In this document: one piece after another, positions 9,790 through 21,500 of the stretch
Layout: each line of letters starts with the position of its first letter
Numbering within the stretch: the stretch's first letter is position 1
Source: Poa pratensis
Taxonomy: Eukaryota; Streptophyta; Magnoliopsida; Poales; Poaceae
Length of the DNA stretch: 64,000 nt
Assembly: GCA_947311845.1 (NCBI GenBank)
Contig: CAMZMU010000117.1
Coordinates: forward strand, 79,347,447-79,411,446
Reading direction: 5' to 3'
The notes under the pieces: generated by a model
Database searches by the model: none
Told to the model about the DNA's origin: nothing
What the model saw: only the letters and a program-made list of their open reading frames with translations
Translations under genes and position numbers: made by a program

Positions 9790-10880
9790 CATATCTACAG
9801 AATTACACGAGCCTTTCCATAACCAAAACTCATGTAAAGTGACCTTGCTGACCTATAGTTAAACAGGAATATAATTTAAGCAACTTTGGGACATGAGACT
9901 TGAGTACAACGCAGATAAGGATCAGCCATGGCATCTGCCTTTTGTAAGGTTCATAACAAGACAACACCTTGTACCCAGCAAATGCAAATGTGATCATTAC
10001 CTTGGAGATCCTATCTAGCGGTATCATCTCTTGTGGTGCACAATCAAAATTCAGAAAGTTAAGAAAAAATCAGTGCACTGAAACAATACGTTTATACCAT
10101 ATTAATAAAAAATCTAATGCAAATTTCACAATACTTGCTCTATGCATAGCACAAAGTACAGTTCATAACAGATGCTTCTATTCACAGCAAAAAAAAAACA
10201 CTCAACAAGTAGATTAAATTTAAACCTAATACTGCATATATGACATCACAAAAGTAAGTTCTGGCAATTCAGAACTGGGACATCCTTATAGTGTTGGTCT
10301 TTCAGTTTTTTCATAACTACTTCTTTGAAGCCACAGAATCGTCAGTGATGGAGAAGTAAATCATTGATTGCATGCATTGGTTTTGTCCACAAAAATTTAT
10401 GCATGCAATTTCTGTATTTTAGTATCAGCCCTGTTAAAATATCAGTCTGAAATGAAAATAACCACACATAAAGATCAAAACATATTCCGGATGCCAGCAA
10501 TTTGAAGCATGGAATCTGCACTTCATTTAACTGAGCAATAAGCTGTTTTGAAACCAGATCAATTGAACCAATCCGAAGCTATATCAGCTGAGCCAAAGCG
10601 GCAGTAAGGAACTACAATGAGCTGACAGTTGTTGCTACAACATGGCAATGCTGTCTACTAGGGAATAACTAAATCTAAAACTAATGCGCTAATTGTCAAT
10701 GACTACATTTCAATGTTTGAGAACCAAAAAAAGACACTAGCACATTCAAGAACACTGACCATTCCAAAAGAACAGAGTTGTGCATAATGATTGTATAGAC
10801 ACCATTCCTGGCATTGCACGCTTCAGCTTTCAATTACTAGCAAAAAAATGTGGTTTTTACCAATGAAAAACCTGTAACCC
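9790..10880. other. Intergenic stretch without recognised features
   Basis: This AT-rich segment lies between the hAT-like element and the stop codon of the minus-strand zinc-finger gene. The part near 10600-10880 should contain that gene's 3' UTR and poly-A signal, but I cannot place them. I see no coding region with recognisable similarity. Confidence 0.4.
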
Positions 10881-10884
10881 AATT

Positions 10885-11856
10885 TCAGACAACACCCAGC
10901 ATTTGTTCACCCTGGAGGCTGCTTTCCGCCCACAATGGATTCGGATCAGAATTTGATCTTATGCCCCTGTAATTCCATATACTGGGAGCTGGAAGGCTGA
11001 GAACAAACGACTTGTGATCCAGTTCAAGCAGCTGTTTACAAGGTTGCGTTGCTGCAGATTTGCGAATAGCTCTGTGACCCTTCTTATGGCTTCCTAATGC
11101 CCGAGCAGACCCGAAGACCCTTCCACACAGCTTGCACTCATAGCTAGTTGTTGCCTTGAACACCTCTGATAGACTGACAAACTTCACTTCCCCGTAAGAG
11201 CTAGAAGTTTCTGGCTCCATCAGCTCATCATCTCCAATTAGGCCATGATGATCAGATGAACTCAGCTCCATCCCTGTCATCGGTGAATCGTACGCCACAT
11301 TGCCATCCATCTCACAGTCCTGATCATAATCCACAAAAGCTGAGCACAAGCCATGATCTCCTGAAAGCATCACAAGAATGTGTGCGGCATCCACCTCCTC
11401 TATCCCATATGTCATCATCAGTGGGGAAGGAAAAGTGTCGAGAGCTATCCTCCTTGACCTCTTCTTCCTCACTGGAGCAGCAAATACAGTAAGATTGTGA
11501 TCACCATCACCTATCGATACGTTGCGCTCCACAACCATCTTGTTCCTACGGCGCATGTGTACCCTCATGTGTATCGACAGGGCATCACGGGAGGCGAAAG
11601 ACTTGAAGCACAACTGGCATTCAGTCTTGGGGAACAATGCCCAAGGATCATCGTCACTGGAAGTGGAATCTGGAGGGCACCACTTCTTCTGGCACCTCTC
11701 CCGGAGACCGTATCTCCCGCCATCGGTGCTCGGAGTGCCGCTCCTCTGTTTCTTGCGCCTGTTCCTGTGGAGCGCCATGTGGCCTCCAAGTGAATTCCCA
11801 GAAGGGAAGCTCTTCTTGCAGTTCTTGCACCAGTGCTTCCTTCCCCTCGGTGGCAT
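10885..11856 (-). CDS. C2H2 zinc-finger transcription factor with three dispersed fingers
   Basis: The 323-residue protein has three plant-type C2H2 fingers: finger 1 with C10, C13, H26, H30 (helix SGNSLGGHMALH), finger 2 with C80, C83, H96, H100 (SRDALSIHMRVH) and finger 3 with C241, C244, H257, H261 (SARALGSHKKGH). The helices are relatives of the QALGGH signature; finger 1 keeps LGGH. A basic KKRSRR stretch at 131-136 is a likely nuclear signal. Acidic, serine-rich segments lie between fingers 2 and 3. Widely spaced fingers mark ZAT-like DNA-binding regulators, many of which act in stress or development. The specific target is unknown. The start is the first ATG after a probable 5' UTR splice acceptor (AG at 11860-11859). 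No EAR motif of the strict DLN or LxLxL type is evident. Confidence 0.88.
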   Translation of the reverse strand: MPPRGRKHWCKNCKKSFPSGNSLGGHMALHRNRRKKQRSGTPSTDGGRYGLRERCQKKWCPPDSTSSDDDPWALFPKTECQLCFKSFASRDALSIHMRVHMRRRNKMVVERNVSIGDGDHNLTVFAAPVRKKRSRRIALDTFPSPLMMTYGIEEVDAAHILVMLSGDHGLCSAFVDYDQDCEMDGNVAYDSPMTGMELSSSDHHGLIGDDELMEPETSSSYGEVKFVSLSEVFKATTSYECKLCGRVFGSARALGSHKKGHRAIRKSAATQPCKQLLELDHKSFVLSLPAPSIWNYRGIRSNSDPNPLWAESSLQGEQMLGVV

Positions 11857-12790
11857 GTCTGGATGTATAGTAGCAAGAATTAATCAAAGAAAGAATTTAC
11901 AAGGCAAGATGGTGGCAGCAGGAAATCAAATGCTACACAGAGATCGATAAATATGGCGTCCAAAAAGGGTTCTTTTCTGACGGCGGAAACAGAACTTGGG
12001 AAAACCCCTCCCATCTTCAAACTAAATTCCATGTTATCTTGCGGAATGGGAAGAAAATTTACCACAAATCTTGGGACCGCCTGTTCCAATGGGAAGTGAA
12101 AAAAAACTATATTTTTTTTAATTCATATAAGGGGGACAATCACTTGCTAGCGCTGCTACTCGTGGGAAAAACCAAGAACGCCAAATGGAGCAGTTTGGGG
12201 GTAAAGAACCGAATCATCCATGAGAGCCTGAAGATTCAAACTTCATCCAAGAACGGAGCTAGGGTTCCGCCAAATTCCTGACGAAAGCTAGCGACTTTTA
12301 CACGGGGCGAACAAATCAAGAACTCAAGATTTCTGCAGCGACTTGAAAACCCTACCTCCTGCTTACCAGAAAAGAACAGAGAAAGAAAGGAAACCCACCT
12401 CCAGTACTTCTTCGATTCCAGGTTCTTGGCCGGTCGAGGAATCAGGAGGAAGTTCTTGGCACGCCGGTGGAGGAAAGGGCGGCCTCCTCTCGTGCCGAAT
12501 GCGCCGCGGCGGTGTTCCTGACGAGTTGCCGGTTTTGGGAGGGAAGGAGGCGTGGGCCGAGGAGGCAGGCGCCGAGGCCTGCTTTTGCTTTTCTTGTTTG
12601 GAGGTGGGAGGAGCGAGCCTTTCTTTTCTTTTTCTTTCGAAAATGGGAGGAGCTGGCTCTGGAGGGGGAGACTGGAACGGCGTGACCTGTGTAGTACGGT
12701 GGTATTGCAGGAACACTGCAGAACTTCATTGGTTGGACCCTTTCTCTTTCCACAATTGCTGTTTTTCAAACGTTTAACAAATTGTACCAG
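11857..12790 (-). promoter_or_regulatory. Probable 5' UTR exon, 540-bp leader intron and promoter of the zinc-finger gene
   Basis: On the minus strand a good donor, ACTGGAG followed by GTGGGTTTC, ends a leader exon at 12399, and the acceptor CATCCAG stands just before the start codon (exon 2 from 11858). The proposed leader exon is GC- and purine-rich from about 12400 to 12700. Open frames seen on both strands here are compositional. The transcription start cannot be placed exactly. Confidence 0.5.
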
Positions 12791-12799
12791 TCTAAACAT

Positions 12800-14035
12800 A
12801 TGAAAGGTCTAAACATATGAAAGCTAACGTTGTATGCACAATTTTGATTTCACCAGCAGAGTGCATATGCGCTGCACCGGATCAAAGATAAATCAATATG
12901 TACTCACAAATCTGAAAAACAATTAATTTATTTATACGATCAAACTCTTAGGTTTCGCCCTGGTTTGGATTGTATAACACTAAAAGTATTTGGGGTTTCA
13001 CCCTAGTTTTAGTCCTCGCCCAGTATACAAACAATACTCTCAAAAGATAAATAAATAAACACACCACTTACTTAAAGTTAAAACATGGGGAGGATTCGTT
13101 AGCGGCGTGGTATAAAGAAACTAAAACATAGGAAAATTTGAAGTGGAATCATAATTTCATGTTTTCTATTTGTCAAAGGATGACGATTGGAGATGAAGAG
13201 TCATGCGAAAATACTGCCCCTAGTTTTAGAAATACGGTCCGGTCCTTTGTCATACCCATAGAATGGGTTGGATTCACATCACAAATTTGAATTGACATCA
13301 CAGGTTTGTACTCTTGGCACCACCACTTCGTCGGTGCAAACATTCTGGCTACGTTGACGCGCACTTGTGTTGTGCTCTTGTTGAAGGTGGTGGTTTGAAA
13401 CTCGTCATTGGGGCTAAATATTCCGGGCTAGACTCTAGGTTGGACTCATCATGATCAGCCCACGTGCGGCATTTTCGTTTTGAAGGCTTTGTATAAAAGT
13501 TGTGTATTTTCTATTTATTTTTTTCTTACCATAGGGTTAGTGGTAGTCTGGAGGAGGTATTGTTGCGCGGCATGTGTGCCTCGGGTTTGGTTTTTTGTAT
13601 CTTTTTGAATTCTACAATAAAATGGTTATTTGTATCGTTTCGATGCATAGACCGTGACATGCTCCCCTTTTCGAAAAAAGAAACTCTGAACCATGTTTAC
13701 CACATTTAGGCATTTTTCTTGTTTAATAGATATGATCGGTGTGTTAGGTCAATGTGGCGTCAAAAGGTCTGTAAAACTTGCAGGGCATCATCGGCGATCA
13801 TGTCCAACCTTTCTTCTCCATCTGTTGAATTTCTCGTCGTCCTCATTTTTTCTTTTAACCGCGATTATCATTTCACCCCTAACTCAACTGACAAGCATTA
13901 GAGTAAAATGGTTCAAAGTTCCTTAAATTGTGGAATCTCGACAAATATTCACTAGATGGAGTAATTGGTACTACAAACACTCACACTCAAGTAGGGATAA
14001 AAACGGAAATTCACTCAGTAACTTACTTAACTGTC
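12800..14035. other. Intergenic stretch with a probable LINE 3' end
   Basis: Most of this stretch shows nothing I recognise. At 13615-13680 the words AATAAAATGG, TCGATGCATAGACCG and TCCCCTTTTCGAAAAAAG match the form of Triticeae L1-type LINE 3' ends, so part of 13480-13680 is probably a 5'-truncated LINE. I could not find a convincing TSD. Confidence 0.4.
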
Positions 14036-14037
14036 CC

Positions 14038-14340
14038 TTATCCTATATAAAATTATAAATAGATAGGTAATCTCCACTAACCATTTTCTCTACATGCAGC
14101 CTCGCACGTCAGCAAGCTTGCCAGCTCGGCTAAAAGTAAAACTGTCGACCACCTCTCCCGTGAAGCCATATAGCGCCATATTTGTTTTACCGATTTTCTG
14201 TTTGTGCACATCAGCATGATTGTTTTCCCTTGTGTGATCCGTCCAATTTCGATGTTACTATTCTCGTGGAGGACTGCAGGCTGGTTTTTTTTTAAGTTTG
14301 TGTGATGTGTGAGGCTGAATGAGCGCTCTTGACCTTAGCT
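14038..14340. repeat. Segmental duplication block A, left copy
   Basis: It is similar to 17836-18100 in the same orientation: shared words include TTTTCT-CTACATG, CAGCAAGCTTGCCAG, GTCGACCAC, TTTACCGATTT and GCGCTCTTGACCTT. The block belongs to a duplicated segment that also carried the 3' part of a UDP-glucose dehydrogenase gene. Confidence 0.7.
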
Positions 14341-14534
14341 GGGAATAAAGGTGTCGCTACCCAGGAGCACATGAATTACCCCAAGTAAAATTATTCGTCG
14401 TGGATCATAATAAAGGTAAAAAGTTAGCGTGGTATGGCAAATAGTGTGACCCTTAAAATCCGCAAAATAGTTTGTATCATATGTGCACACCGCAAAAGTT
14501 AGCGTGGTATGGCAAATAGTATGGCAAAAGTTAG

Positions 14535-14705
14535 CGGTACTGTGCACATCGAGTGGATGTCATGTAATGCTCCAAACAGTGATCTGGCTCTAGGATTGAG
14601 AGGGATCAGGATTATGCATACTCGTGGTATGCATAAGGATCTCGCAGATCCCTCATCTCCTTGAGGTAAGAGACGAAACAGCGGGGCTTCACGGCTGAAT
14701 TGAGC
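14535..14705. repeat. Segmental duplication block B, left copy
   Basis: It is similar to 23325-23505: TGTCATG-TATGCTCCAAACA, TGGCTCTAGGATTGAGAGGG and ATCAGGATTA are shared. In the right copy the block follows the LINE insertion directly, so the LINE split an ancestral segment between blocks A and B. Confidence 0.75.
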
Positions 14706-15143
14706 TGCAAATATATCAATGTAACCTATGCGGGCGGACTGTATATAGCTGAAGTTGGTTTACGCTGCTAAAATGACCTCAGTGTCAAGGTCCAATGAAA
14801 TGTCCTTGGTGCCAAGCATAAACGGACTGACGTGAATACTCCACCGTCGTTTGAATTTTTTCTGCGAAAACCATGCCGATTGCCCCAAATATTATGAAGT
14901 CCCTGCTTATTTTCATCCCTGCTTATTTTCTGCCAACTTTTTCAGTATATGATTAGCATCTTTTTGCTTGAAAATTTTGAAACCCTGATTTCTTCAGTTT
15001 TAGATATTAACAACAACTATTGCTTTTGATTCTTTGTTACCACAGTTACGTGCTAGAATTCTAGGTAATCATTGATTGGTGGATTAGTATTGGACAACTA
15101 GGAATTGTTTGTATGATATTACAAGGTTGACAATTATTTTCTC

Positions 15144-15171
15144 CCGATTGCAACGCACGGGCATTGTGCTA
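15144..15171 (+). mobile_element. Helitron 3' terminus
   Basis: CCCGATTGCAACGCACGGG can form a short hairpin and is followed by CATTGTG and a terminal CTAG with T as the next base, which is the Helitron 3' end. It lies between duplication blocks B and C and is absent from the right copy, so a Helitron probably occupies some of 14710-15171. Its 5' TC end was not identified. Confidence 0.65.
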
Positions 15172-15235
15172 GTAAGAATACTCTGGTCTAGAAAAAGTCA
15201 TTGACGTACAAGTAAAGGACCAGGGTCTGCCTAGC

Positions 15236-15670
15236 CATCTGGTGTGGTCTCGATCCCTTCTTTGCACAAGTAACTCAACGCACCTCCATCCAAAAGACAC
15301 ACGATGTCGAACTTACACATAAGAAAATCTGAGGCACGCGCTTAAGATCAAGCAAAACCAAAATTATAATTAAACGACATGTGGAGCTTATGAGGAGCGA
15401 ATCAAACTACGACTGTAATTAAGAAGATGATGGCGGGGCTACCATAGTTTAGGCGGCTTATGCATCACAACTTAGATGATGACTAGCATGTCCTTGAGCC
15501 AGTGCTCAAGTGGCTTGCCGATGGAGTCATAGAGCTTCTCCGGGTTGACGATGTTACGGGGTGCCGAAGATGAAGGTCGGCTTCTGCATGTCGTCGTACA
15601 TGCGGCCGTAGTCGAGGCTTCTGAACTCCTCCCACTCGGTGAGGATGTCCTCGTTGTGGGGGTAAACGTC
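15236..15670 (-). pseudogene. UDP-glucose dehydrogenase 3' fragment (duplicated remnant)
   Basis: On the minus strand 15481-15665 corresponds to the last ~60 codons of UGDH and 15236-15480 to its 3' flank; both match 23697-24085. The recognisable protein words are [12 protein letters not shown] and the C-terminal HWLKDM segment. Small insertions and deletions break the frame (for example near 15557), and homology stops abruptly at about 15670. No active-site part is present, so this copy cannot make an enzyme. It is the degraded partner of the larger pseudogene at 23887-26927. Confidence 0.85.
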
Positions 15671-17162
15671 CTACCCCTTCCTTAGATTGTATTCTATGTG
15701 GATCGCACACACGGGATTACAATGGTTTACGTTATCCAAGTGGCCGCGAGGTGCTACATTAACAACTTTTGTGGCGCCAAGCTATAGCTATCTACGAGGG
15801 AAATGGTTCCGCCATAGATGTGAAACCACAATATATGATGAAGGACCCCATCGTAAATAAAACCACTTTTACGTTAACTTTGTGTGTTGGTTACGGAGTC
15901 TTGATGGAGAATCTGGCATCGCACATAGTAAGAGTCACGTGACTCTATCTCTGTCCCATTGTTATCATCGTGGATGACACGGCTGACATTCACGAGCATG
16001 TGGTGTTTTGTTCTCGCAAACTGTAGACTGTATATCTGGTAGTTATTGTCTAGCGTTTCCGACGGTCTTGGTGGTGGTAATAGCAATGACTGTGTCAAGT
16101 TTTCTCGTGTTTCTTTCTTTCGTGCTCACGAAGTTCTTCTCAAGTAATATGGCATCAATCAACGGTTCGACAGTCTTCCTTGCAAGGGGTGTGTCCTTGG
16201 TCACAACACGTTGAACGATATTAGCTCCATCTGTTGGGGTGGGTAACTCAAGCGGTTTTCCAAAACCTCTGAGGTTAGTGTAACCTATGCGGACTTGATT
16301 TTCTTCATTTTGTTCACCTGAATCTTGGAGGAATGTCCAGATGCAAAAAGATGGGTTAGAGGCGACAACTTCTAAGAATTTTATGTAATTTTGTTTTTAT
16401 CAGAAATCTTTGTGGTTTTTTGTAAACATGTGAGGGAGGAGCCTCAGCGTTTTTAATTAAGGAGAAGGAGCGGCACCACGAGTCAAACTCAGGTGGGCTG
16501 GGTAGCGCCATGGCCACTGCGCACAAATCGCTGGGGTGAGAGCCCATCCACCTTTGTGGTTTCCATTGACGATCTTATATACTTTGGTTAATTCATTCAT
16601 CAATGACACCAGATCTTTCTAAAAAGGTAATAAAATCGAGTGAGGCAAACGAGATTACGATAATGCACGACAATGTGAGACACAACCATATTGGGCGGTT
16701 CAATTTTTATATTGTTCTGCATGATGCATAAACATGGAACACACAAGTTTCGATGGTACATCTGTACTTTCCTTCGGTACAAGATCAACAAACGTTGTCG
16801 CATAGGAACACCGAGTACGAGTCCATTGTTGAAATGCAAAAATCTTCTTCCTGATGTCTCCTATTTCACGCTAACATGTGTTTTTTTTTCTATATTTATA
16901 GGTTTTGCCAATAGCCCGCGTATGAGAATAAATTTGGTTCTGAAACTCCGACTCCGAAGCTTATATATACACATATGTGAAGGGTGTGGTTGCTAGAGGC
17001 ATTTGTTGTGGATGATTGCCATGAATTGTTTCCGCATAGAACATTTGTATATAAAGTCCATCGCCTATCTATGTAGCATGGGCATCAATCTTTTTTATTC
17101 AACTAGGCAATTGTTGGGGCGTTGTTACGGGTGATAATTTCTTCATCACAAATGAGACTCAC
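15671..17162. other. Intergenic stretch without recognised genes
   Basis: The stretch contains short open frames only. A segment near 16420-16550 on the minus strand has a tRNA-like A-box word (GTGGCCATGGCGCTACCC neighbourhood) and may be an old SINE, but I cannot delimit it. I see no other feature. Confidence 0.3.
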
Positions 17163-17179
17163 CACCATGTTGCGCCTCT

Positions 17180-17479
17180 TTTTTTTTTTTTGCTAAACAC
17201 AGTACAACACATACGCACACATACACGCGTATACACTCACCCCTATGAACGCACACACGCACACCCTACCCCTATGAGCATCTCCGAGAGACTGAGCCGG
17301 CGGATTGAGTTTTGAGATTGACGAAGTCACCACGGGCGCCTCCCTGTCGACGGGAACGTCGCCTCCCACTGAAGAATATTCCGCCTTAAATGAGAAACAC
17401 CAGCGTCAAACCTGGGGTTGAATTCTGGTGGGCCGGGGGTACAACCACCCTCCTAACCATCTTGCCACAGGCAAGTTCT
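17180..17479 (-). mobile_element. tRNA-related SINE, 300 bp, with 17-bp TSD
   Basis: Perfect copies of CACCATGTTGCGCCTCT flank it at 17163-17179 and 17480-17496. The plus strand begins with a 12-base T run, so the element lies on the minus strand with a poly-A tail. Its minus-strand head carries TGGCAAGATGGTTAGG, a good pol III A box, and GAATTCAACCCC about 40 bases later, close to a B box. The body matches 57056-57313 on the plus strand. It is a pol III retroposon copied by LINE machinery. Confidence 0.85.
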
Positions 17480-17496
17480 CACCATGTTGCGCCTCT

Positions 17497-17736
17497 ACTA
17501 ACCCTCCTATCGCACCCGTATGCGTGTGTTTCCGCGGTCTGGGGATAAGATGAATAAACGAATGTAAATTATGACGTTTGAATGGTAGTATGAAAAAAGC
17601 AGTGAAAATTAAGATGATTGATTGAATCGTTAATTGCCTAATTGATTAAATCGGTGGAGAGTAGAGTTATTCAAAAAAACGGTGGAGTGGGGGCTGGCAG
17701 GAAACAAAAACTTACGTCTTTTTAAAGTAGTAGAGA
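17497..17736 (-). mobile_element. Helitron 5' terminus (minus strand)
   Basis: Read on the minus strand, the segment starts at 17736 with TCTCTACTACTTTAAAAAGA, preceded by A, which is the standard 5' end of a grass Helitron inserted between A and T. The element would extend left from here; a matching CTAG 3' end with hairpin was not found, so its length is unknown. Confidence 0.5.
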
Positions 17737-17835
17737 TTGAGATAATTGGTCCATACATGTCTACCTCATTTTAGAATCTCCTTTAGGGGAAATATCGTTT
17801 TAGATTCGATACAAAATTATGCCGTTGTTCATTAA

Positions 17836-18100
17836 CCTATATAACTAGATACCTACCCCTCCACTAATAATGTTTTCTACATGTATCTGCCCACGCCAGC
17901 AAGCTTGCCAGTTGCCACCTCTGTCAAAAAGTCAAAGCGTCGACCACTCCGCTCGGGCCAGGAAGCCACAACAGTCATCATTTTTTTTACCGATTTATTT
18001 TTGTGTACATAAGTGTGATTGTTTTTTCAGTTTGTGTCATGTGAGATACGTCCAATTTTGACGTTAAGACACAGGCTGAACAGGCGCTCTTGACCTTTTC
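17836..18100. repeat. Segmental duplication block A, right copy
   Basis: This is the partner of 14038-14340. From 18100 to 18545 no gene is seen. This stretch was once continuous with 23319 onward, before the LINE inserted. Confidence 0.65.
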
Positions 18101-18563
18101 CTTCATGTTCAGAATATTAGTCATTTCAGATCCATAGATAGTAGATGTATTAATTATCAAAATATAATCAATTTTGTTGAGAGTGGAGTAACTAGTTTTT
18201 TTAGAAGAAAGACAAACGCCCCGTCATTTGCATAGATAGAAAAAGGATAGAGTTCAACCATATTTGCAAGCACAATCCATACTGTAAGACCCGAACTACT
18301 TGCCAGTTCTTAAATATTTGTAACCACAACACAAACTGCAAAATCCCAACTACTTACAATTTATTGGGTTTCCGCCGGTAGAGCACATGCAAACAAAGGA
18401 AATCCGTAAATCTGTGTACTACGGTGCCTACAAATATAATGGTCATGGAGACCCTTGCATAGCAATGAGATGGAAGGATGTGAAATAGAGGAGAGTCGGT
18501 GTATAGTTGGAGTAGGAGTACCACGTACATTTAAGTAAATATTTAACATGATACGGAGTACTA

Positions 18564-21500
18564 TTTTTTTTTGAATTTTTAAACACACTTTATTAGGTCA
18601 GCAAGCCGCCTCATTAAAAACCTCCCAGTCCCCGTAGGTACCCTGGAAGGAAAAGAGTGTGTCTGGTACTTGCTGCCTCAACCATCAACAATCGTTACAT
18701 CGTTCACCAACAAAAGTAGGATAAAGTCTAGGGCCACATCACACCACAATTTCGATGGATTATCCCTCCCAAACTTGGCTAACTCATGGGCCACAAGATT
18801 AGACTCTCTACTACAAAATTGTAACATGACCTTTCCGAAATCTTGTGCCAGATCACGACAATCATCTAATATAGGGCCTAAAACAGATGATAATCTCCTA
18901 CCAGAGTTGAAAGCCTCCACAACTGACTCACAATCTGACTGAACAACTAGGTTATGACAGGCCAGTCGTTTAGCCACTAGGAATCCTTCGTGAAGAGCGA
19001 TTGCTTCCGCCAATTCTGCATTTAGAACATTGGATAAGCTTTTACAAGACGCACCAACAAAAGACCCAGTGTCATCACGCACAATCACACCGACAGCACC
19101 ACTTCGGCCAACCTCTAGGAAAGAAGCGTCAACATTTAGAATCTGATGTCCTGGAGGGGGTTTAGTCCATTTGCCTTGCTTCAGAGTTGTATTTCCTTTT
19201 TTATAGGCCCGCACATAATTCATAGTAATAGCTTGTATAGCTAGGGCTGACCTCTTCGCGTCCTGGACAGTTTCATCATTCACAATCTGCCTTCGCTGCC
19301 ACCAAAAGTACCAACAAGCAACGACAATGGCCCCTTTAACAACCACAGGTTCCATGTAGATCTGCTGATATTTGGAGTCACAAAGAATTGTTTCGATCAT
19401 CGCCGAGCCTATCCTTTCAATGTTTTTGGCTTGGTCTATGATTTCATGCAAACCCAACTGACGCCATATCTTCTTCACACGGTTGCAATCAAATAGCAAG
19501 TGTCGGATATCTTCTGCCCCAACTTTGCAAATCTCACATTGCCCACTAGTTCTCATATGACAGTTAGCAAGTATACAATAGCATGGAATAGAACCATTCA
19601 TGCAACGCCACAAAAATATTTTAATCTTGGCCGGTACCCTCAAGGACCATAAACCCTCCCAAACTGGATTCAAATAAGCTGTACCTTGGCCATGAGCAGA
19701 GCGAAGCTTCTCACCGTATTGGGCCTCCCATTCAACATAATAAGCAGATTTAACCGAGAACCTTCCACTTTTATTGCAATGCCAAGCCACAAAATCAGAA
19801 ATGTCTTGTCTCGGCAGAGGTATCTGTAATATTCTTTGAACATCAATATCCCAGAAGTTTTCACGGATCAGTTCCTCATCCCAGGTACCTGTAACCGGAT
19901 CAATAAGTTCATGTACTTTGGTTAGAACAATATTTCCCCGGCGGGTAATAATTTTCCTATCTGGGCTGTTTGGGATCCAACAGTCCTCCCAAATGTTTAT
20001 ATCCAATCCATCTCCAACTCGCCAAATACAACATTTCTTGAAAGTCTGCACTCCAGCCCAAATGCTTTGCCAGGCATATGAGGCTCCCTTCTTCAAATTC
20101 ACTTTCAGAATGTCCTCCTCCAGATAATATTTTGCTTTTAACACTCTAGCACATAGTGAATCACTTTGCTCAAGAAGTCTCCAACATTGCTTAGCTAAAA
20201 GAGCTAGATTGAAACAATGGATATCACAGAAACCCATTCCCTCTTGTCCCTTCGGTACACACATTTTCCACCAAGCAAACCAATGCATTCTTTTCTGGTT
20301 TTCCTCGTCACCCCACCAATAATGAGACATTGCGTCAGTGATTCCCTTGCAAATTTGTTTGGAGAATTGAACACACTCATCGCATATGTTGGGATACTTT
20401 GGGCCACCGCTTTAAGAAGAGCTTCTTTACCTCCCAAGCTTAACAACCTTTCTTTCCAGCCATTCACTAACTTAGCAATTCTATCAATGATGTGACAAAA
20501 GCAGTCAGTTCAGTCCATGCCAATCATAGAGGGTAGACCAAGGTACTTATCAGACAAAGATTCAGTCATAATGTTTAGAATTTGGCATACTTCAACCTTG
20601 TCATCCACCTTGGTGTTAGGGCTAAAGAAAATTGAAGACTTCGCTTCACTAACCATCTGTCCCGATGCCAAACAATAATCCTGAAGAACCTTTTTGAGAG
20701 AGGATGCATTCGCAGCATCCGCTTGCATCAACATGAGAGAGTCATCAGCAAAGAGAAGATTTGAAATAATTGGGCCATTCCGACATACCTGGATCCCCTT
20801 AAGGTAACCCTATTCTTCTTCATGTTTGAGCAAGGCTGAGAGTCCTTCAGTACATAACAGAAATAGGTAAGGGGACAAGGGGTCCCCTTGCCTAAGTCCC
20901 CTTGATGGCAAGAAAGTCTCTGATTCGTTTGAGTTAATACGTACCTTGTACTCCATCGAACTCACGCATGACATAATAAGATCAACCCAATGATGATCAA
21001 AACCCAGCCGAAGCAAAATGTTCTTCAGAAAAACCCACTCGACACGGTCATATGCCTTATGCATATCAAGTTTTATTGCGCATACTCCTTTCTTCCCCAC
21101 TTTCTTCTTCTTCATAGTGTGCATGCATTTATAGGCCACTACTATCACATTACCAGTAAAAATTCTCCCTGGCACAAAGGCACTCTGATTCTCACTAATG
21201 ATGTCAGGTAGTAGAACTTTGAGCCTGGCAGCAAGCATCTTAGATATAACCATGTATATGACATTACAGAGACTAATAGGTCTGAATTGGGTTATACTCT
21301 CCGGGGAGTCCACCTTTGGGATGAGCACAATAGCTGTAAGGTTCCATCCCTCAGGTATTACTCCGCTGTTCACTGCTGTCAAAACAGTTTTTGTTAATTC
21401 CTCCCTAACAAATCCCAAAACCTTTTATAGAATATTGCATGTAAACCGTCCGGACCCGGCGCCTTCAGGTCCCCGATGGCGAACAAGGCTTTCTTGACCT

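Noticed and set aside
12343..12777. 144-codon plus-strand frame opposite the zinc-finger leader
   Set aside because: No recognisable motif, overlapping frames on both strands; better explained as the GC-rich 5' leader of the minus-strand gene.
14418..14545. Two close copies of GTTAGCGTGGTATGGCAAAT with spacing of 75 bases, CRISPR-like at first sight
   Set aside because: Only two copies plus a partial third with unequal spacers, in a eukaryotic genome; a local duplication.
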